Source: Mesorhizobium sp. Pch-S (GTDB taxonomy: Bacteria; Pseudomonadota; Alphaproteobacteria; Rhizobiales; Rhizobiaceae). Taken from it: a stretch of DNA of 64,000 nucleotides. Shown piece after piece: positions 43,306 through 53,768 of the stretch. How positions within the stretch are numbered: position 1 is the stretch's first letter; every line of letters starts with the position of its first letter. The translations under genes and the position numbers were made by a program. The stretch lies in contig NZ_CP029562.1 of the NCBI RefSeq assembly GCF_004136315.1, positions 1,860,001-1,924,000 of the forward strand. The letters run 5' to 3'. The notes under the pieces were generated by a model that was not told where the DNA came from, searched no databases, and saw only the letters and a list, made by a program, of their open reading frames with translations.

Positions 43306-43309
43306 CCTG

Positions 43310-43411
43310 AGGCGTTCCGTTTTCGCAGGAACGCGGAACGCTCCAACTCTCTGTTTTTCATGCAGCTCCACACGGAAACCGCCACGCGTTTTCCTGGAAT
43401 TGCTCCAGCAA
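43310..43411. repeat. Palindromic intergenic element, copy 4 (longest)
   Basis: It begins GAGGCGTTCCGTTTTCGCAG, continues GGAACGCGGAACGCTCC, has a central CTCTCTGTTTTTC, and ends CGCGTTTTCCTGGAATTGCT. The left third is itself a hairpin. The copy at 4399-4457 keeps only its two ends. It lies between the binding-protein and permease genes of one operon. Confidence 0.65.
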
Positions 43412-43421
43412 GGTTCAGCGC

Positions 43422-44396
43422 ATGAACGTCAAGCTAAGATCCCTGATGGCACGTCCGGAAATGGCTGCACTCGCCATCTTCCTCGTGCTCGTCGTCCTGT
43501 TCAGTTTCCTCAACGCCCGGTTCTTCACCACCGGCAACATGACCGTCTATCTGCAGCCGATCCCCGAACTCGCAATCGTCGCGATCGGCATGACGATCCT
43601 GATCATCGCCGGCGAATTCGACCTGTCCGTCGGGTCCGTGTTCGGCCTGTCGCCCATGGTGACGGTGCTGCTGATGCAGGCCGGCTGGCCGGTGGCGGCC
43701 GCGATCCTGGTCGGCCTCATGGTGGCAGCGGCCATCGGCGTCGCCAACGGGCTGATGACCCTGCGGCTGAAGATACCTTCCTTCATCGCCACGCTTGGCA
43801 TGCTGTTCATGGCGCGCAGCATGGCCGTGGTGCTGGCCGGCGGCTTCCCGCCGATTTTCCCGCGCGAACTGGACGTATCGTGGCTGGTCGGCCGTCTCGA
43901 CCTCGGCATCGTCACACCGCGCGCCTCGCTGCTCTACATGATCGCCATCGCGCTGGCGCTCGGCTTCGTGCTGCGCCGCATGGATTTCGGCCACTGGATC
44001 TACGCCACGGGCGGCCAACCGCAGGCTGCACGCGACATGGGCATCAAGACCGACCGGGTGAAGATGGCGTGTTTCGTGCTCTGCGCGACGCTGGCGGGTT
44101 TCGCCGGCATCATCCAGAGTTTCCGCGTCAAGGTGATTGTGCCGAACCTCGGCACCGGGCTGGAGATGCAGGCGATCGCCGCGGCGGTCATCGGCGGGGT
44201 CGCGTTGACCGGCGGGGTCGGTTCGATCCTCGGCGCGATCGTCGGCACGCTGCTGATCGCGGTGATCGAGAACATCCTGGTGCTGAGCGGCGTCAACGCC
44301 AACTGGTTCATGTTCGCGGTCGGCGCGATGATCGTCATCGCCGTCGTTCTCAACACGCAGACCCGGCTCAAGGCCGAGAGCATGAAGGGGGCGTGA
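43422..44396 (+). CDS. Sugar ABC transporter permease (FrcC-like)
   Basis: The 324-residue inner-membrane permease of the BPD_transp_2 family has about nine hydrophobic segments. Conserved motifs are AGEFDLSVGSVFGLSP near 63-78, YATGGQPQAARDMGI near 195-209 and AIAAAVIGGVALTGGVGSILG near 250. As the only permease gene it probably forms a homodimer. ATG 43422 follows AAGGTTCAGCGC, a weak ribosome site. Its stop is one base before the ATPase start, so the two are coupled. Confidence 0.88.
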   Translation: MNVKLRSLMARPEMAALAIFLVLVVLFSFLNARFFTTGNMTVYLQPIPELAIVAIGMTILIIAGEFDLSVGSVFGLSPMVTVLLMQAGWPVAAAILVGLMVAAAIGVANGLMTLRLKIPSFIATLGMLFMARSMAVVLAGGFPPIFPRELDVSWLVGRLDLGIVTPRASLLYMIAIALALGFVLRRMDFGHWIYATGGQPQAARDMGIKTDRVKMACFVLCATLAGFAGIIQSFRVKVIVPNLGTGLEMQAIAAAVIGGVALTGGVGSILGAIVGTLLIAVIENILVLSGVNANWFMFAVGAMIVIAVVLNTQTRLKAESMKGA

Positions 44397-44397
44397 G

Positions 44398-45180
<783 letters not shown>

Positions 45181-45199
45181 CCGGTGTCTCCCGCCGGCC

Positions 45200-45225
45200 G
45201 CCGGCCGCTGGGGGCAGCGGCCGGC
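45200..45225 (+). terminator. Hairpin between the ATPase and dehydratase genes
   Basis: GCCGGCCGC and GCGGCCGGC form a 9-bp stem with an eight-base loop in the 77-base gap. No T run follows, so partial readthrough to the dehydratase is likely. Confidence 0.5.
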
Positions 45226-45257
45226 ACCCCATTCGAAACGCATGCCAGGAGCCTTCC

Positions 45258-46505
45258 ATGAAGCGGCCAAAGATCACCGACATCCGCGCAACGACCGTCA
45301 CGGTTCCGCTCGAGGCACCGCTGCGCCATTCCAACGGCGCGCACTGGGGGCGTTTCGTGCGCACCATCGTCGAGATCGAAACCGATGTCGGCATCATTGG
45401 TCTTGGCGAGATGGGCGGCGGCGGCGAGAGCGCCGAAGCGGCGTTCCGTGCGCTGAAGCCCTATCTCGTCGGCCACGATCCTTTCGAGCTCGAGCAGCTG
45501 CGCTTCGCGATCTGCAACCCGACCGCCAGCCTGTACAACAACCGCACGCAGATGCATGCCGCGATCGAGTTCGCCTGCATCGACATCATCGGCAAGTTCC
45601 TGAATGTGCCGGCCTATGACATCCTCGGCGGCAAGATGCGCGACGCGGTGCCTTTTGCCAGCTACATGTTCTTCCGCCTGCCGAACAAGGACACCGGCGA
45701 GGGCGAGACACGCACCGCCGACCAGCTGATCGAACAGACGCTGGCACTGAAGAAGAAATGCGGCTTCACCTCCCACAAGCTGAAAAGCGGCGTCTTCCCG
45801 CCCGACTACGAGCTGGAGGTGTATCGCGCCTGGGCAAAGGCCCTGGGTGGCGACAGCGTGCGCTACGACCCTAACGCGGCCTTCAGCGTCGAGGAGGCGA
45901 TCCGCTTCGCCAAGGGCATCGAGGATCTGAACAACGACTACTACGAGGACCCGACCTGGGGTCTCAACGGCATGCGGCGGGTGCGCGAGAACACATCGAT
46001 GGCGCTCGCCACCAACACCGTGGTCATCAATTTCGAGCAGCTGTCGGCCAACATCCTCAATCCCGCGGTCGACGTCATCCTGCTCGACACGACCTTCTGG
46101 GGCGGCATCCGGCCCTGCATCAAGGCCGCCGGCGTCTGCGAGACCTTCCAGCTCGGCATCGCCGTGCACTCGTCCGGGGAACTCGGCATCCAGCTCGCCA
46201 CCATGCTGCATCTCGGCGCAGTGGTGCCGAACCTCGTCTTCCATGCCGACGCGCACTACCACCAGCTCGTCGACGACATCATCGTCGGCGGCCCGATGCA
46301 ATATGTGAACGGCGCGATCGCGGTGCCGACAAAGCCCGGTCTCGGCGTCGAGATCGACCGTGACAAGCTCGGCAAATATGCCGAACTCTACAAATCGATC
46401 GGTGGCTACCCCTACGACCGCGACCCCTCCCGCCCGGGCTGGTTCTCGGTCGTGCCCAACACCCGCTGGGCAGACCCGAACGACAACCGGGTGGTGGAGT
46501 ATTGA
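45258..46505 (+). CDS. Enolase-superfamily sugar-acid dehydratase (glucarate dehydratase-like)
   Basis: The 415-residue protein has the enolase-superfamily capping domain and barrel. The catalytic KxK is KLK at 174-176, metal-ligand candidates are D204 (YDPNAAF) and E230 (YEDPTW), and the general-base His is H304 (AVHSSGELG). This layout is that of the glucarate/galactarate dehydratase-like branch, which removes water from an acid sugar to give a 2-keto-3-deoxy product. AGGAGCCTTCC precedes the ATG at 45258. It fits a route of dehydrogenase, lactonase and dehydratase in this operon. No downstream aldolase or kinase is present here. Confidence 0.84.
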   Translation: MKRPKITDIRATTVTVPLEAPLRHSNGAHWGRFVRTIVEIETDVGIIGLGEMGGGGESAEAAFRALKPYLVGHDPFELEQLRFAICNPTASLYNNRTQMHAAIEFACIDIIGKFLNVPAYDILGGKMRDAVPFASYMFFRLPNKDTGEGETRTADQLIEQTLALKKKCGFTSHKLKSGVFPPDYELEVYRAWAKALGGDSVRYDPNAAFSVEEAIRFAKGIEDLNNDYYEDPTWGLNGMRRVRENTSMALATNTVVINFEQLSANILNPAVDVILLDTTFWGGIRPCIKAAGVCETFQLGIAVHSSGELGIQLATMLHLGAVVPNLVFHADAHYHQLVDDIIVGGPMQYVNGAIAVPTKPGLGVEIDRDKLGKYAELYKSIGGYPYDRDPSRPGWFSVVPNTRWADPNDNRVVEY

Positions 46506-46539
46506 TTGCCTTGTGCTCCCGCAATCGGGCTGGAAATCG

Positions 46540-47688
46540 CTAACGTCGAAATGCCGAGACCATCCGGTCGAGCATCCTGTCCAGAATGGCTTCCGAGGTC
46601 GCGAAGTTGAAACGCACATAGCCATCCGCTGCCGGATCGAACATCGCGCCCGCCATGGTTCTTACGCCGGCCTCGTCAAGCACGTCGTATGGAATTCGGT
46701 TTTTCGAGCAGCGGGCGAGATCGATCCACGCCATGTATGTGGCCTCGCCCGGTATCATCCTGGCACCGGGGATCAGGCTGACCGCCTCGGCGACCCTGTC
46801 GCGATTGCGGCGCAGGAGCATTTGCTTCTCGGCGAGCCAGTCGTCTCCCTGTTCCCAGGCCGCCTCGGTGGCGTCGACACCGAATACGTTGGGTTGCCCG
46901 AGCAGGGAGCGGGCGATCGTCTGCAGGAATCTGTTTTGAAGACCTGGCGAGGAGAAGTGCATCACACCACAACGCAGACCCGGTATGTTGAAGGCTTTCG
47001 ATGCCGACGTCAGCGTGACGACCCGCTCGTCGAGTTCGCCGCCAAGGCTCGCCAGCGGGATGTGTGCCCCATCGAGCGTCAGGTCGGCATGAATCTCATC
47101 CGAGATCACGACCAGATCATGCCTTGCGGCCAGCGTCTTGACGGCATCCAGCTCTTCCCGGGTAAGGACCCTGCCGGTCGGATTGTGCGGGTTGCACAGG
47201 ATGAGCATCCTCACATCCGCAGGGAGAGACACATCGCCGTCCGGCGCAAAACCGTCGCGGGTCTCAACGAGCGGCAATGGATGAAGGCGCCGTGAAGTCT
47301 CTTCGATGAGCCACCGGAAAGGCGGGTAGCAGGGGGTGTGCACCGCCACGCCCTCGCCGGGTCTGGTGAAGGCCAACAGGCACGCGGCAATTGCCTGGTC
47401 GAGCGAGGTCACCACCTCCACCGTGGCCGGGTCGGCCTTCCAGCCGAAGCGCTTCGCCATGCGCCACGAGAACCGATCCGCCACATGCGCGCTCATCGAG
47501 CCCGCTCCCCGAACGGGATAGCCGTAGTCCATCTCCCGCACGAGGCGTTCGATCGCCGCCTGCACGGCAGGGGGAGCCCCATAGTCCGTTTCGGCAATCC
47601 AGGCGGGATATGCCTGGTGGTCAGTGAGTTTCCACTTCGCATTGCGCCGTGCGCGAAGAAGGTCTTCTTCAAGTCGAAGGAACGTCAT
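46540..47688 (-). CDS. PatB/MalY-type PLP-dependent C-S lyase or aminotransferase
   Basis: The 382-residue fold type I PLP enzyme has AWIAETDYGAPPAV near 29, YGYPVRGAG near 55 and CNPHNPTGRVL near 164. SDEIHADL lies near 196 and the catalytic Lys is in TSASKAFNIPGLR near 227-239. MalY/PatB members cleave cystathionine or other cysteine S-conjugates; related members are aminotransferases. The ATG at 47688 is convergent with the dehydratase, and it is divergent from the siderophore operon. It is monocistronic, with a candidate operator palindrome upstream at 47717-47728. It shows no link to the siderophore genes beyond position. Confidence 0.84.
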   Translation of the reverse strand: MTFLRLEEDLLRARRNAKWKLTDHQAYPAWIAETDYGAPPAVQAAIERLVREMDYGYPVRGAGSMSAHVADRFSWRMAKRFGWKADPATVEVVTSLDQAIAACLLAFTRPGEGVAVHTPCYPPFRWLIEETSRRLHPLPLVETRDGFAPDGDVSLPADVRMLILCNPHNPTGRVLTREELDAVKTLAARHDLVVISDEIHADLTLDGAHIPLASLGGELDERVVTLTSASKAFNIPGLRCGVMHFSSPGLQNRFLQTIARSLLGQPNVFGVDATEAAWEQGDDWLAEKQMLLRRNRDRVAEAVSLIPGARMIPGEATYMAWIDLARCSKNRIPYDVLDEAGVRTMAGAMFDPAADGYVRFNFATSEAILDRMLDRMVSAFRR

Positions 47689-47716
47689 GGGCGACCTTTT
47701 TTACGGTGATTTTTTA

Positions 47717-47728
47717 ATGATATATCAT
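47717..47728. promoter_or_regulatory. ATGATATATCAT palindrome before the PatB gene
   Basis: A perfect 12-bp palindrome, extended to TTAATGATATATCATAA, lies 29 bases upstream of the PatB start in a local AT-rich patch. It looks like a regulator site, perhaps GntR-type. No regulator gene is adjacent on that side. Confidence 0.5.
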
Positions 47729-47785
47729 AACGAAATCAAGGCAAGCCACGTTGTAAGAGCACCCTGGGTCAAAGATTCAATCAAA

Positions 47786-47833
47786 TGACTGACCGGCAGT
47801 CACTTGACTCATCTTCGCACGCGTCGCTATGAA
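47786..47833 (+). promoter_or_regulatory. Promoter and TetR-like operator of the siderophore uptake operon
   Basis: TGACTG-ACCGG-CAGTCA (47786-47802) is a 17-bp palindrome touching a probable -35 TTGACT (47804-47809), with TATGAA 18 bases on (47828-47833) as -10. The TGACTGAC...GTCA pattern resembles TetR operators, and a TetR gene closes the operon at 56857. No Fur or Irr-like box was recognised. Confidence 0.55.
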
Positions 47834-47902
47834 GATGAACTTGATAGCAAAGTTCAACTTTTGTGACGTGATCCGCTGCACGCGGTTCGCGCAGGGTGAT
47901 TC

Positions 47903-49732
47903 ATGTCCGATACCAGCGCGGCGATCGAAGACCGCAACACCGTCCAGCACATATGCGACCAGCAAGGAACGGCAGACGCTTCGGCACCGTATCTGCCTCG
48001 GACGGGCCCACTCTGGCGCCTGCTCGGACCGGTCCAGGCGCATCTGATCGGCTGTTCGCTTCTTTCGGCGCTGGGAGCGGCTGCGGGCCTCACCCCCTAT
48101 ATCGCCATCGCGGAGATCGCCCGTCTGGCCCTCGGCGCAACCACCATCGCATCGGTCAGCGACACGATCTGGCTGTGGGTCGTCATCGCAGTCGCCGGCG
48201 GATCCCTGCGCCTGATCCTCGTCTTCTTCTCCTCCCGGCTCGGCCATTATGCCGATGCGGAGATCCTGCACCACATCCGGGTCAGGCTGGTGCGCCGCCT
48301 CGGTGTCTACCCGATCGGCTGGTTCAAGGCCGTCGGGTCGGGTGCCGCCAAGAAAGCGATGACCAGCGACCTCGAGGACATGCATCAGCTCATCGCCCAT
48401 GCGCTTGGCGAGATGATCGGTGCGGCCATCGCGATCGTCGTCGGCATCGGATACCTCGTCCTTGTCGACTGGCGCATGGCGGCCGTGACCATCGTCGTCC
48501 TTGGTGCCTGGGCGGTCTGCTTCCAGGTCGCCATGCGCTCGATGTCTTTCCATCTCGGGCGGCTGAACAGGGCGGAGGCACAGATCAGCGCCGCCAGCGT
48601 CGAGTATGCCGACGGCATTTCCGTCGTGAAGACGTTCGGCACCGGCGGCAGGATCATGGAGCGCTTCGCCGACACGGTACGCGAACATACGGAGGCCTTC
48701 CGCATCTGGGTCGACGAAACCCGCTACAGCTCCGCCGTCGCGCGCCTGCTCGGCTCGGAGATGGCACTGCTTGCTGCGGTCATGGCTGCCGGCCTCTGGC
48801 TGATCAGCCGCGAAAGCCTCGCCGCCGCCGACCTGCTGCCCTTCCTGGTCGTCGGCATCGGGCTGCCGACATCGATCATGCCGGCCATTCTCGGATCGCA
48901 GGGGCTGCGCAAGGGCCGCATGGCGGCTGGAAACATCGAACGCCTGCTCTCCCGGCCGGGCCTTCCCGAAACGACCTGTGCGCAGATGCCGTTCGGCCAT
49001 CAGATCGCGTTCGATGGCGTCACCTTCAGCTATGATGGCGTGACCGAAGCCCTCTCGGACGTCCACGCCGTTTGCGAGCCCGGCACGATCACCGCGCTGG
49101 TCGGCCGCTCAGGCGCTGGAAAATCCACGCTGGCGACCCTGGTGTCGCGCTTTTTCGACGTGACAGGCGGCGCAATCCGCATCGGCGGCGCGGATGTCCG
49201 CTTCATTCCGACGCCGGTGCTGCTTTCTTCGATGTCGCTGGTGTTCCAGGACGTCATCCTGCTGCGCGACACCGTGCGCGAGAACATCCGGATCGGCCGG
49301 CACGACGCCAGCGACGAAGAGGTTCGTCGCGCAGCGCGGGCAGCCCAGATCGACCATGTCATAGCGCGGCTGCCGGACGGCTACGATACCGTGCTCGGCG
49401 CGGACGGTGCCGGGCTTTCCGGCGGCGAACGGCAGCGCCTGACCATTGCCCGCGCCATTCTCTCCGATGCGCCCATCGTCATCCTCGACGAAGCCACCGC
49501 CGCGCTCGATCCCGACAGCGAAGGTGCGGTGCAGGCGGCATTGGCCGAACTGGCCGCCGGCAAGACGGTGCTGGTGATCGCGCATCGCCTGCACACCATT
49601 GCTGGCGCCGACCAGATTCTCGTCCTCGACGCGGGCCGGGTGGCCGAGCGCGGAACCCATGAAGACCTCATCGCGCGCGACGGGATCTACGCCCGGATGT
49701 GGCGCGCGCAGCAAGACGGAGCCCGGGCATGA
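47903..49732 (+). CDS. ABC transporter, fused permease-ATPase (YbtP/IrtA-like half)
   Basis: The 609-residue half-transporter has a type I exporter-fold membrane domain (about 35-330, six hydrophobic segments) and a C-terminal ABC ATPase. Walker A is VGRSGAGKST near 398, the signature is LSGGERQRLTIARA near 506, Walker B is VILDEATAALD near 527 and the H-loop is IAHR. It partners the next gene. Its linkage to a TonB receptor and FecBCD genes points to the YbtPQ/IrtAB class, which imports siderophores despite the exporter fold. The start ATG follows GCAGGGTGATTC. Drug export is the alternative. Confidence 0.85.
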   Translation: MSDTSAAIEDRNTVQHICDQQGTADASAPYLPRTGPLWRLLGPVQAHLIGCSLLSALGAAAGLTPYIAIAEIARLALGATTIASVSDTIWLWVVIAVAGGSLRLILVFFSSRLGHYADAEILHHIRVRLVRRLGVYPIGWFKAVGSGAAKKAMTSDLEDMHQLIAHALGEMIGAAIAIVVGIGYLVLVDWRMAAVTIVVLGAWAVCFQVAMRSMSFHLGRLNRAEAQISAASVEYADGISVVKTFGTGGRIMERFADTVREHTEAFRIWVDETRYSSAVARLLGSEMALLAAVMAAGLWLISRESLAAADLLPFLVVGIGLPTSIMPAILGSQGLRKGRMAAGNIERLLSRPGLPETTCAQMPFGHQIAFDGVTFSYDGVTEALSDVHAVCEPGTITALVGRSGAGKSTLATLVSRFFDVTGGAIRIGGADVRFIPTPVLLSSMSLVFQDVILLRDTVRENIRIGRHDASDEEVRRAARAAQIDHVIARLPDGYDTVLGADGAGLSGGERQRLTIARAILSDAPIVILDEATAALDPDSEGAVQAALAELAAGKTVLVIAHRLHTIAGADQILVLDAGRVAERGTHEDLIARDGIYARMWRAQQDGARA

Positions 49733-51486
49733 CCCTCATCTTCAACCTGTTCAAGCTCTGGCCGAACCCCTCGCTGCTGATCCGGCTGGGGTTCCTGCAG
49801 GCGGTCATGGCCGTGCTGCAGGGACTGCTGCTCGGCCTGCTCGTCCCGATCCTGGACGCCCTTTTGAAATCGCAACCGGACTTCGCAATGGCGATGCCCT
49901 GGCTTTACGCCGGTGCTGCGGGGCTTGTCCTATACGGCCTGCTAAGCCTCATCGCGACGCCTGTCGGCTTTGCCGCGAGCGGTGAACTGGCGGCCCAGCT
50001 GCGCCTTCATCTGATGCGTCATGTCGGCATCCTGCCGCTCGGCTGGTTCACCACCGAGCGCAAGGCCCGCCTGGCGCGGGCGGTGACAGAGGATGTCAGC
50101 CACATCGCCCACCTCGCCGTCGTCACCGGCGGGCCGGCGCTGACGTCGATGCTGGTATCGGCCACCATCCTGATCGTCACGCTTGCCGTGGACTGGCGCA
50201 TGGGGCTGTTGTTCGCGGGAATCGGCCTCGTCGCCTTCCTTGCCCTGCGCCGGTCTTCGCGGATCGCTGACGAGGCGGTGATCCTGCTGGAAAAGGCCAA
50301 CACCGAGGTTGCCGGCCGCGCCATAGAATTCGGCCAGGCCCAGCCCGTGCTGCGCGCGGCCGGGCTCGGTGAAACCGGCAGCAGCCTGATGCGCGCGTCC
50401 CTCGAGGCGCATCGCCGCGTCTATCGCGAGGGGATGAACCGGTCGATGGAACCGGACCTGACCTTCACCGGCGTCATCGTGGCAGGTGTCGCCGCCGTGG
50501 TCGTCCTCGGCGCCTATCTGCTGGTCGAGGGCTCGACGACGGTGGCGACAACCGTCGCCCTGCTGGTTCTCGCCGTTCGCTTTCTGGAACCGCTCGGCGG
50601 ACTGATAGACCTCAACGGCGCCCTGCGCGAGATGGACAATTCCATCAAGCGCCTGATGGCCATCCTGGAAACCCCGACCCTGCCGCAAAAGCCCAATACG
50701 GTTCTGAAGCCGGGCGACGCCTCGATCGAGTTCTCGGATGTGTCCTTCGCCTATGGCGATCGGCGCGCGCTGGCTGATGTGTCCTTCCGCTGCGCACCGG
50801 GAGAGACCACCGCTCTGGTCGGCCCTTCCGGCTCCGGCAAGACGACGGTCATTCGCCTGATCGCCCGCTTCTTCGATGTCGATCGGGGCGCCGTCCGCGT
50901 CGGCGGCATCGACGTGCGCGACCTCGACCAGGAAGCACTGATGGACGACATCGCGATCATCTTCCAGGACGTCTATCTCTTCAACGACACCATCGAGAAC
51001 AACCTCAGGCTCGCGCGTCCCGACGCCACCGCACAGGACCTGGCCGAGGCGGCCCGCGCGGCGTGCCTGGACGAGATCATCGAGCGCCTGCCGGATGGCT
51101 GGAACACACAGGTCGGAGAAGGCGGCGCGCAGCTTTCAGGCGGCGAGCGCCAGCGTGTCTCGATCGCCCGCGCCTTCCTGAAGCAGGCGCGCATCGTGCT
51201 GATCGATGAAGCAAGTTCGGCGCTCGACCCGGAGAACGAGCAGGCCATCAGCCAGGCGATCGCCAATCTGGCCCGCGATGCCGAGCGCACGGTGATCGTG
51301 ATCGCGCATCGGCCGACGACACTGGCGGCAGCCGATCGCGTCATCGCGCTCGATGCCGGACAAGTGGTCGAGACCGGCCCGACGGCGGAGCTGCGCCGTG
51401 CCGGAGGCGTCTTCGCAAGACTCTACGATCAGTACGAGCAGGCACGCCAGTGGCGGATCGGGGAAGCCGGCTTCCCGCCGGCGTAG
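49729..51486 (+). CDS. ABC transporter, fused permease-ATPase (YbtQ/IrtB-like half)
   Basis: The 585-residue second half-transporter has a membrane domain over about 10-300, then an ABC domain. Walker A is VGPSGSGKTT near 370, the signature is LSGGERQRVSIARAF near 478 and Walker B is IVLIDEASSALD near 498. Its ATG at 49729 overlaps the first half's stop by four bases (ATGA), as expected for obligate heterodimers. Both halves keep consensus catalytic residues, unlike heterodimers with one dead site. In mycobacterial IrtAB and yersinial YbtPQ such pairs take iron-siderophores across the inner membrane (established knowledge). Confidence 0.85.
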   Translation: MTLIFNLFKLWPNPSLLIRLGFLQAVMAVLQGLLLGLLVPILDALLKSQPDFAMAMPWLYAGAAGLVLYGLLSLIATPVGFAASGELAAQLRLHLMRHVGILPLGWFTTERKARLARAVTEDVSHIAHLAVVTGGPALTSMLVSATILIVTLAVDWRMGLLFAGIGLVAFLALRRSSRIADEAVILLEKANTEVAGRAIEFGQAQPVLRAAGLGETGSSLMRASLEAHRRVYREGMNRSMEPDLTFTGVIVAGVAAVVVLGAYLLVEGSTTVATTVALLVLAVRFLEPLGGLIDLNGALREMDNSIKRLMAILETPTLPQKPNTVLKPGDASIEFSDVSFAYGDRRALADVSFRCAPGETTALVGPSGSGKTTVIRLIARFFDVDRGAVRVGGIDVRDLDQEALMDDIAIIFQDVYLFNDTIENNLRLARPDATAQDLAEAARAACLDEIIERLPDGWNTQVGEGGAQLSGGERQRVSIARAFLKQARIVLIDEASSALDPENEQAISQAIANLARDAERTVIVIAHRPTTLAAADRVIALDAGQVVETGPTAELRRAGGVFARLYDQYEQARQWRIGEAGFPPA

Positions 51487-51547
51487 CTCAGGACATCGGC
51501 GGCCTGCTGCCAACGCAATCCAGTTTCATCATCCAAGGGGGACATTC

Positions 51548-53767
51548 GTGCGCATCACCATGCGACCGCCTGCCAATTCGATCCGACCAGGAAGCTTCAA
51601 GGCAGAACCGCCGGCTTCGTTCCTGATGGCGGCAGTCCTGCTGTCATCCACCGCGCTCCATGGCACCGGGGCGTGGGCGCAGACGACGTCGAAACCCGTA
51701 ACCGACACCGGCGGCACCGTTCTCGAACGCATCGTGGTGACGGCGCGGCGAGCGAGCGAGGACGCCCAATCGGTGCCCATCTCGATCAACATCCTGGAGG
51801 GCGACAGGGTGAAGGAGATCTCCTCGACCTCGTCGAATTCGGACATCGCGCGATCGACGCCCAATTTCTACAATGGCTACGCCGGCACGCGATACACCAA
51901 CAGGGCGGTGATGCGCGGCGTCGGCTCCCTGCTGCCGATGTCTCCCGACGATACATCCGTCGTTTTCAACACCGGCGATGTCCCGACCTCGGCCTTCGGC
52001 CCGATGCCGTCGACGCTCGACCTGGAACGGATCGAGGTGCTGCGCGGGCCGCAAGGCACGCTCTATGGCCGCGGCGCACAGGCGGGCGCGGTGAACTTCG
52101 TGCCGGTTCAGCCGGGTTTCGCAAAAGAACTGCAACTGCGCGGCGAGATCGGCAGCAATGGCAAGGCGCTCGGCGAATTCATCGCCAACACGCCGCTGAT
52201 CGACGACAGGCTGGCCGGCAGGCTGGCGGTCCAGTATTCGCAGCAGGATGGCGACATCTTCAATCCGATCCGCAACGGCGAGGATGGCGGCTTCAGGATC
52301 GGGGCAGCGCGGGGTTCGCTGCTATTCACACCCGACACCGACACCACCGCGCTGCTGAGCTTCAACTACAACAGCAATGACGGCACCACCCAGAACGTGC
52401 TGCGCAACGCGTCCTGTTTCCCGTGCAGCGGGTCGAACCCGGCCGAACATCACTTCGTCGACAACTACGGCGCCAACCTGCGCATCGAACGCGCCTTCGA
52501 GAGCTTCCGCCTGACATCGATTTCCAGCATCCAACGCTACGGTTCCGAAAGCAGGATGGATCTGATCGACGGCCTGCTGTGGCCGGGTTTTCCCGCCGGC
52601 ATGATCAACGATCCGCACGCTGACATGTTCTACAGCGACAGCCGCGAGACGGACTACTTCCAGGAACTCCGGCTTTCGTCGCCCGAGGGCAGCGCAACGA
52701 AATGGACGGCGGGCTTCAATTTCTTCCGCTCCGAATTCGGCGTCGGGACCTACGGCGAAAACGTCACCTTCCCGGGTTTCGAACTATTCAGCGGGCGCCA
52801 GAGCCAATCGCACAGCACCAACAGCTATGCTGCCTTCGGCGAAGCCACGGTGCCCCTCGCTGGCGGGCTCAGCGGTATAGCCGGATTGCGGCTGACGCAT
52901 GAGGACAAGAAGAGCGCCTATCGTTTCCAGGGCGATGGCGCGCCCGGCACCGTCGATCGCCATGAGCAACGGTCCGATTTCTCCGACACCTATCTCACCG
53001 GCCGGGCGGGACTTTCCTACGACTGGTCCGACGATTTCATGACCTATGCAACGATCGGCCGCGGAGCGGTGACCGGCGGCTATCCAACGGCAACGATCCT
53101 GATCATGTTCGGCCGCGACGAACCGATGTTTCCGACTTCGCTGAGCTGGACATATGAAGCCGGCTTCAAGTCGACATTGTGGGATGGCCAGGCGACCCTG
53201 AACGGTTCGGTATTCTACAACGATGTCAGCAACGGCCACCTGCTGTCCTATGACGCCACCACCATGGCCTATTCGATCGCCGCGCTCGACTATACGAGCT
53301 ATGGCGGCGAGCTGGAAGCCAGGGTCCAGCTGACCCCGGAACTCACGCTGTTCGGCGGGCTTGGCTTCACCCGTGCGACGCTCAGGGATGTGCCCGCCAA
53401 CAACGGCACAGGCGCGATGTCGGGCAACGGCGTTCCCAACGTGCCGGAGTTCACCGCCAATATCGGTGCCGAGTACCGGGAAGCCGCCGAGCGGTTCGGA
53501 CTGGAGGGCGGCGAAGTCTACGCATCCGCGTCCTACCAGTATGTCGGCGCCCGCGCGGCGGACATCAAGAACAGCTTCGACCTTGCCCCCTACGGCATCC
53601 TCAACGGCCGCATCGGCTGGGAGGGAGACAAGACCGGCATCTACGCCTTCGGCCACAACCTTCTCGACAAGCGTTACGAAGTCACCGGCGGAATGAGCGG
53701 ACGCGAACAGGTCATCCGTCCGGGACTTGGCCGCACGATCGGCGTCGGCGCAACGGTCAGGTTCTAG
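51548..53767 (+). CDS. TonB-dependent siderophore-type receptor
   Basis: The 739-residue outer-membrane receptor has a signal peptide ending at about residue 44 (GAWAQ), a TonB-box-like ERIVVTARR, a plug domain with VLRGPQGTLYGRGAQAG near 176-192 and a 22-strand-type barrel ending in Phe (VGATVRF). It would bind a ferric siderophore or similar large ligand and use TonB energy. The start is GTG 51548 because AAGGGGGAC is correctly spaced; ATG 51560 is possible. It lies between the ABC half-transporters and the FecCD permease. The ligand is unknown, and no siderophore synthesis gene is in the window. Confidence 0.88.
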   Translation: MRITMRPPANSIRPGSFKAEPPASFLMAAVLLSSTALHGTGAWAQTTSKPVTDTGGTVLERIVVTARRASEDAQSVPISINILEGDRVKEISSTSSNSDIARSTPNFYNGYAGTRYTNRAVMRGVGSLLPMSPDDTSVVFNTGDVPTSAFGPMPSTLDLERIEVLRGPQGTLYGRGAQAGAVNFVPVQPGFAKELQLRGEIGSNGKALGEFIANTPLIDDRLAGRLAVQYSQQDGDIFNPIRNGEDGGFRIGAARGSLLFTPDTDTTALLSFNYNSNDGTTQNVLRNASCFPCSGSNPAEHHFVDNYGANLRIERAFESFRLTSISSIQRYGSESRMDLIDGLLWPGFPAGMINDPHADMFYSDSRETDYFQELRLSSPEGSATKWTAGFNFFRSEFGVGTYGENVTFPGFELFSGRQSQSHSTNSYAAFGEATVPLAGGLSGIAGLRLTHEDKKSAYRFQGDGAPGTVDRHEQRSDFSDTYLTGRAGLSYDWSDDFMTYATIGRGAVTGGYPTATILIMFGRDEPMFPTSLSWTYEAGFKSTLWDGQATLNGSVFYNDVSNGHLLSYDATTMAYSIAALDYTSYGGELEARVQLTPELTLFGGLGFTRATLRDVPANNGTGAMSGNGVPNVPEFTANIGAEYREAAERFGLEGGEVYASASYQYVGARAADIKNSFDLAPYGILNGRIGWEGDKTGIYAFGHNLLDKRYEVTGGMSGREQVIRPGLGRTIGVGATVRF

Positions 53768-53768
53768 C

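Noticed and set aside
47903..51486. Type I drug-export pair with no link to iron
   Set aside because: It remains possible, but the continuous operon with TonB receptor and FecBCD genes makes siderophore transport the better reading.
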